Below are positions 63,921 to 64,000 of a stretch of DNA of 64,000 bases, piece after piece. The notes below the pieces were generated by a model that had not been told where the DNA came from, did no database searches, and worked only from the letters and a program-made list of their open reading frames with translations. The translations under genes were made by a program, and so were the position numbers. The stretch is from Olsenella sp. An188 (lineage in GTDB: Bacteria > Actinomycetota > Coriobacteriia > Coriobacteriales > Atopobiaceae), in contig NZ_NFKF01000008.1 in NCBI RefSeq assembly GCF_002160255.1, forward strand, positions 62,001 to 126,000, written 5' to 3'. The stretch's first letter is position 1. Each line of letters begins with the position of its first letter.

Positions 63921-64000
63921 GTGAGGGTCCTTCCCCCGATGCTTTGGCGCGTGGTCACGCCCTTTCCCGACAGAGGGCACGGGGTCTTCCCCGTGTCGAG

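Overview
The window looks like chromosome from a high-GC (roughly 70% by eye) anaerobic, sugar-fermenting actinobacterium. The gene mix suggests the class Coriobacteriia (Olsenella/Atopobium-like): several PTS sugar systems, a PfkA-type kinase, FucO-type dehydrogenase, an aryl-acid CoA ligase plus ACT protein, fused FeoA-FeoB, a plasma-membrane-type H+ P-ATPase and many coriobacterial-style hypotheticals. That assignment is an inference; there is no rRNA or tRNA here to confirm it.

Layout. 1-5.0 kb: end of a GH2 beta-galactosidase, a holin-like membrane protein, a DUF2974 hydrolase, then the end of a minus-strand operon (lipoprotein with TDYG repeats, VTC polyphosphate-polymerase-like protein, DUF4956 membrane protein, CotH-like protein; 6685 down to 2869). 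7-16.8 kb: fucO, M20 peptidase, C39-like peptidase, VanRS-like two-component pair, LysR regulator, tatA, paaK-ACT. 17-21.9 kb: phosphofructokinase, M18 aminopeptidase, DEDD exonuclease, nitroreductase. 21.9-23.7 kb: a lower-GC prophage scrap (tape-measure end, tail-chaperone frameshift pair, unknown fragment). 23.9-34 kb: amylosucrase, LysR, P-type ATPase, ABC exporter, UvrA-like protein. 34.6-43.2 kb: sugar region: intact LacI regulator, wrecked sucrose PTS (scrA) and sucrose-6-phosphate hydrolase (scrB), DMT transporter behind an attenuator-like leader, 6-phospho-beta-glucosidase, beta-glucoside PTS, fructokinase. 43.4-59.5 kb: divergent HPr, DNA glycosylase, TVP38 protein, small membrane peptides, LOG protein, FeoAB, hydroxyacid dehydrogenase, DegV, Dxs, Crp/Fnr, DUF2130, HtrA, atypical response regulator. 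59.8-64 kb: an amino-acid ABC operon with two binding proteins and a permease carrying an unusual extracytoplasmic domain.

The sugar genes form a story. The LacI regulator sits next to a sucrose PTS whose permease and hydrolase genes have been fused and broken by deletion. Its likely operator (35792-35809) has a close match upstream of the intact amylosucrase at 23.8 kb, so the surviving regulator may now govern a different sucrose enzyme.

The most unusual feature is the non-coding DNA. The 9-mer GGCGAGAAG (or its complement) occurs about 60 times by hand count, more than half of them in the small intergenic fraction. The intergenic spaces also hold at least seven unrelated families of hairpin-forming inverted repeats, commonly bordered by or containing that 9-mer. 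I see no CRISPR array, intact insertion sequence, rRNA or tRNA.
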